Position numbers and translations under genes: made by a program. Under the pieces are notes generated by a model. That model searched no databases. It saw nothing but the letters and a program-made list of their open reading frames with translations, and was not told where the DNA came from. A stretch of DNA of 64,000 bases. Source: Rotaria sordida (Eukaryota > Rotifera > Eurotatoria > Philodinida > Philodinidae). The stretch spans positions 62,001-126,000 of the forward strand of contig CAJNOL010000066.1 in assembly GCA_905250125.1 (NCBI GenBank), in the 5' to 3' direction. The first letter of the stretch is position 1; the number at the start of each line of letters is the position of its first letter. Shown piece by piece: positions 59,863 through 64,000 of this stretch.

Positions 59863-60408
59863 TCAAGGTGATTTAAAAGTAACTCCCTATTTTAAATTCT
59901 TTATTACTCTCAAACAATAAAACATATCGTCCTGATTTTTTTACCATTTTAAAGCATGGACTATGGCATTTTGTTCTAGATGAAAAAAAAGTCGGTTAAT
60001 TGTTTGACTGTCTAAGATCAAACCAGATTTTTGTCTTGACAATATCTGGAAACTCTCATTATTCTTAGTAGTTTATTATTCTTGTACTAGAACCATGATG
60101 TGGGTGTGTATTTGAAGTTGTGATGTGTGTCTGGACAATGCAAAAATTTTCACCCAAATCCACACACTCACATCTTGGCTTTAGTACAAGAATAATAAAC
60201 TACTAAAAATAATGAGAGTTTTCAGATATTGTCAAGATAAAATTCTGGTTTGATCTTAGAAAGCAAAACAATCAATCGACTTTTTTTTCATCTAGAACAA
60301 AATGCCATAGTCCATGCTTCAAAATGGTAAAAAAAATCAGGACGATATATTTTGTTGTTTGAGAGTAATAAAGAATTTAAAATAGGGAGTTACTTTTCAA
60401 TCACTCTG
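59863..60408. mobile_element. Mariner-type hairpin element
   Basis: The ends CAAGGTGATTTAAAAGTAAC (59864) and the complement of the 60389-60408 end, CAGAGTGATTGAAAAGTAAC, are inverted repeats next to TA dinucleotides; tips of the form CAGGGTGATTCAAAAGT are usual in Tc1/mariner elements. The arms extend about 225 bp (59863-60100 and 60180-60408) with few differences, leaving an 80-bp GT/AC-rich loop. No transposase frame. It ends about 30 bp from the innexin stop codon, so it may supply that gene's 3' end. Confidence 0.75.
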
Positions 60409-60439
60409 TATATCATTATGAAATATTCATATGTTTATA

Positions 60440-61752
60440 TTATACATCAGAACCATCATGAATTTTGCGATACAATAATTCATCAAGTATTTCAGCAACA
60501 ATAAGTGTATTTGCATTAGCTTCTATAATCCATAAAGCAAATATATTATCCATAGGAAAATATCGAAGAAAATGTCGAAATTGTCCTTCATTTGATACAC
60601 GACTTTTAACAATTAAATCTAAATGTTGAACAATAAAAACATTACGTGAATGACGCACAAATAATCGATAAATTAAACGTAAGCTATCAATTATTGTTAT
60701 TATTAATAATAACCAAAACCATAACCAAAGAATAAAATACATTTTTTCAATAAATATATTTATAACAAGTATACATTCAACTGTATAATAATGACGTTCA
60801 CCTAATTCACGTATATGAAAATCACATAATGTTATACGTGGAAACAATTTACTTTCTGGTAATGAAAAACCAGAAAATAATGCTCCTAATGCATTAAGAC
60901 CATATTGTAAATAATTTACATCATGATAACTAAGAAAATATTGTAGAAAAAATATTTGTAATATTAAATTGATTATATAAAGAAATTTAATAAAAAAGTA
61001 AAAGCAAACAAGTGATGCGCCTGTACGAGCTTGACAAAATAAACGACATTGATGATTCATATGTTGAATAGCAGATGATTTATCACGTTTTGGAGGATTG
61101 ACATACTCATCATATCGTTGTAGACAGTCAGAAACATATTGCACAACTAATCATATCAATAACAGATAAAATTTTCATCATAATATATATATATATGTAA
61201 TATGATACTACCTGAGCTGCGATCGTCATCATGATCAAATGATTCATATTTATTTGCTGCATCAACTAAATTTTCAAGTGATAAACCAATTTTATCATTA
61301 AATGATTGCCATATAATACGTGGTAAACTAAAAAAAAGAGCTTGCAATAAAAGAACAAAATTAATCCATTGATAATATTTAAGTGTTCGTTCACGTCGTA
61401 AATTATAATCTTGTGGAATTGATTGATGTTTTGGTACATGATATGTATTTTGTATATAACATAAACGATTGGTAAAAGTTTCATATGCTGAAGTAAATTG
61501 AGCAGGAACCCAACATTCTAATGGATCACCTAAAAATAATAAATGAATTATCTTTATTATTTTCTAATTTCATATATTTGTTTGCATCTTACCAGCATAT
61601 TGATATGTTGAAATAGCAATACAAAAGCATACTAAAATAGCAACTGTATATCGATTGTGAAGTCTATCAACGGGTAAATCATCATAATGGTTTTCATCCT
61701 TTTTTCCTCCAGCAAATCGTTTAGCGTTATCGATAACTTCAGTAAAATCCAT
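60440..61752 (-). CDS. Innexin (gap junction / pannexin-family channel)
   Basis: 394 aa, three minus-strand exons: 61752-61593, 61529-61212, 61146-60440 (TAA); phases agree. Invertebrate gap-junction subunit of the plasma membrane. Four TM segments: about 37-55 (YTVAILVCFCIAISTYQYAG), a second behind the diagnostic YYQWINFVLLLQA block, a third at RTGASLVCFYFFIKFLYIIN and a fourth at EKMYFILWLWFWLLLI. Extracellular loop 1 has the Cys pair in LECWVP and RLCYIQ; loop 2 has LFPRITLCDFHIRELGERHYYTVEC, including the family's FPRVTLCDF wording. The region DHDDDRSSG in the cytoplasmic loop is acidic. No other innexin is next to it. Confidence 0.93.
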
Positions 61753-61850
61753 TGATAAAAATCAATATTATTCTTTTTATTCATATGTCATATCGTTGAT
61801 CTGAAAGAAATAACGTATGCCATTTCATTAGCAAGCAGACACACATACGC

Positions 61851-61886
<36 letters not shown>

Positions 61887-63209
61887 ACAAGAAAAACAAG
61901 AACGAGTTTTGTAAAAAAAAAAAAAAGGTTATCCCATATACACAGCTTGTCACCATCATCGTGTTATGATGTAATCGGCATGGCAGTTAGATCCGACAAC
62001 GACACAGCTGTTTATACTATTCGAAGAACGACCATGAAATTGTATGAGCATTATTTATATAGTTATAAATCAAAATGAAAAGAGTTAGAAAAAACATATT
62101 GAGGGTTTACTTGTAAAAAAAAGATTTTTTATTGTATTTTAACATCAAAAGAAATTCATTAATATACTGACGGGGAATAGTCATAACCATATTATAGAGC
62201 ATCGTTCGTTTTTTTTTTCTAGTTACCTGTGAAAAAGAAATATATGAAAAGAAAGAAAAAAAAATAGATGAATGGTACAGAATAAATAAAAGAGATGTGA
62301 TCCAATACCTTGGCGTACGAACGTAATGCACAGAAATCAAGTAAAATGGTCACGCATTTACTTGCATACAAAGGAAACGAAAAAAAAATATTAATGCACA
62401 GAAAAAAAAAGAACGCAAAAGAACAGAATACAGTAAGAATGAATCTAATTTTAGGCCAACTTTGCTCCTTCGCTTACAATAAAAGTACTAGATCGATTTA
62501 TTTTATGCATTCATTAGTTTTGCTGCTAGGAATAATTAGTGAAGAACAGAATAAAAGAAAGAACATGCACTTCTTATATCGAACCAATTATCGCAAAGAA
62601 AATAAGGCGATTATTTGATTTTGCGAAGGTCACTAACTTGAAAAAAAAAGCGATGATATATCTTTACAAATCTATTTATCATTTAAAAAACAAATTACTA
62701 AAATATTTCGATATGAATACACCGATTGATCAAATCTCTATTTATACTATATTGGCAATCTTTACAAAAAATTAGTTTTTGCATCAAGGATTAGAATTAG
62801 AAAAAAAAACGCAACGATAATTATATCACTTCATCACATATCATGATATATAATCTCTTAACAAATTTCATTGATATATATATAACAAACAAATGATAAA
62901 TAGGTTTTTTTCTTTTCTTTTTGAAAGGTCATAGAAGCTTAACTAATCAAAGGATATAGCAGCTGCTTTATATCTCAATGTACATGATCTAGAAGAACTG
63001 ACGTCATTTCTGATAAATAAGATAACTTCTTAAACGTTACAAAAATATTCATTGTATGATTTCGAATATTATTCAAATTTTCAAAAAATGAAAATTCTCA
63101 GATTCTTCTCTGCTTATATGAATCATTTCTGGCAAAATGGAACATATCCATCCTTCAATTAACCTTGATATAGTACAAAGATTAATTTGCTGAATAAATT
63201 TTTTTAACA
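61753..63209. other. Upstream of innexin; AT-rich intergenic
   Basis: Includes an (AT)n/(TA)n microsatellite at 61852-61882 and poly-A/T runs. The promoter of the innexin must lie here. No gene or structured element recognised. Confidence 0.45.
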
Positions 63210-63840
63210 TACATATATGTAAAAATATTAGCTCTTTCAGCTGACTATTAATAAAAAAAGTAACTAGCAAATATCTATCTAACTATAGAAGAAAAAGAAA
63301 TTTGAAAACTTTAAGATAGACTCTACGGTACAAATCGCATATATGGTAGAATGTTCAACAAGATCGAACTCAAAAAATCTTCCCCTTAAAAACCGGTTTT
63401 CTAGATATCCTATCAAGTTCAAAAACAAAATTTTTCTCTTTATTATCATCTGGAGATTCTGAAGAAGGATTTGTACCGTTTGGAATTGGTTTTGAATTTC
63501 TCATTCGATTATAAGAGGATTTCTTTGTTTGTAGATTTGCCGACAGTCATGTGGATAACGAAAAGTAAATCGATTTTTTTGAAAAATCTAGGTATAGTCA
63601 GAAAAAACTTTGGATAGAGATTTTGTCACCTTAGAAGTTCTCTACAAAATATACTATTGGGTTATCAAAAGTGATGTTTCAATTCGAAATTTTTTTTAAA
63701 CTAAAATACATGAAGTGAAAATCAATATCGTTTTTTTTGTGTCATATCCTTAACGCTGGTTTTTTACTGGTAACTCTTTTGAACAATGGTTTCTAGTGCT
63801 GATTTTTTCAGGATATCAAGAGCAATTTAGAATATAATAT
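63210..63840 (+). repeat. Dispersed repeat family A, copy 2
   Basis: Same orientation and order of words as 2165-2800: CAGCTGACTATTAAT, AACTAGCAAATAT, ACTCTACGGTACAAAT, AAGATCGAACT, CTATCAAGTTC, GAAAAGTAAATCGAT, TTTTTTACTGGTAACTCTT and TCTAGTGCTGATTTTTTCA. This copy has an extra GAAGATTC-type stretch near 63450. No ends or frames that would give its class. Confidence 0.7.
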
Positions 63841-64000
63841 ACTTGAAAATTTATGTATTAATAAACTTTCTACAATAAATGTTTTGTTTCCACTTTGTTT
63901 TTCTTAATACATTTATTACAAAGAAATAAAATGAATTATACTTTGAAGATAGTGCGTTAGCCGAAAATTTTCTCATAAAATGTTTATTTACTTGTGGTTC

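Noticed and set aside
61852-61882. Regular TA/TG-type array near innexin considered as a structured array
   Set aside because: It is a simple dinucleotide microsatellite; no CRISPR-like repeat/spacer pattern exists anywhere in the window.
1-64000. tRNA, rRNA or telomeric repeats
   Set aside because: No T-arm/D-arm pairs in tRNA spacing, no rRNA-like conserved stretches and no TG-rich telomere arrays were seen by eye; a covariance-model scan would be needed to exclude divergent tRNAs.

Overview
The window reads as nuclear DNA of a small-genome invertebrate animal, most likely a bdelloid rotifer. The reasons are strong AT richness, A/T-ending codons, many 50-80 bp introns with clean GT...AG ends, a purely metazoan gene set (ryanodine receptor, innexin, degenerin-type channel, claudin-like protein, strawberry notch, fibrinogen-domain protein), and fragments of families that bdelloids are known to have taken from fungi, plants or bacteria (GH128 glucanase, berberine-bridge-type oxidase, a sterol-desaturase-type hydroxylase). 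The assignment is inference; no rRNA, mitochondrial or marker gene is present.

Layout. 1-3155 (+): last nine exons of a ryanodine receptor. 3156-8917: gene-poor, with two copies of a piggyBac-type MITE, a hairpin-bearing repeat and a broken coding fragment. 8918-9997 (+): single-exon fatty-acid-hydroxylase/sterol-desaturase protein. 10300-10842 (-): decayed GH128. 12404-13648 (+): single-exon zinc-finger/coiled-coil/propeller-like protein. 14480-15120: a nearly perfect 640-bp hairpin. 15656-17342 (-): ASIC/ENaC/FaNaC-family channel. 19450-20380 (+): FLYWCH/MULE transposase relic. 22978-24895 (+): berberine-bridge-type FAD oxidase with three lesions. 27110-27415: GC-rich islet. 28203-29078 (+): claudin-like tetraspan protein. 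30462-31721: hAT-like element with 8-bp duplication. 32653-42024 (-): complete 20-exon strawberry notch homologue (1301 aa) whose large introns hold repeats. 43874-46227 (+) signal peptide peptidase, 46505-47320 (+) seipin and 47367-54974 (+) a USP37-type deubiquitinase lie head to tail; a three-exon fibrinogen-domain membrane protein (51033-52555, -) sits antisense inside a USP37 intron. 55917-60408: dense repeats, including a nested piggyBac remnant and two hairpin elements. 60440-61752 (-): innexin. 61753-64000: AT-rich, ending in a second copy of the repeat found in a ryanodine receptor intron.

The genes do not form one pathway. The best-supported functional grouping is the 46-bp and 277-bp spaced trio HM13 / seipin / USP37-like, whose start codons sit just behind AG acceptor signals, as expected of a spliced-leader-resolved operon; two of the three are ER membrane proteins. 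Calcium release (RyR), cation entry (degenerin channel) and gap junctions (innexin) are also present but widely spaced. The most distinctive non-coding property is the number of long, near-palindromic (fold-back) elements, several in introns, plus two families of TTAA-flanked piggyBac derivatives. Exon coordinates were derived by hand from splice signals and family similarity; all multi-exon models given as complete have total lengths divisible by three.
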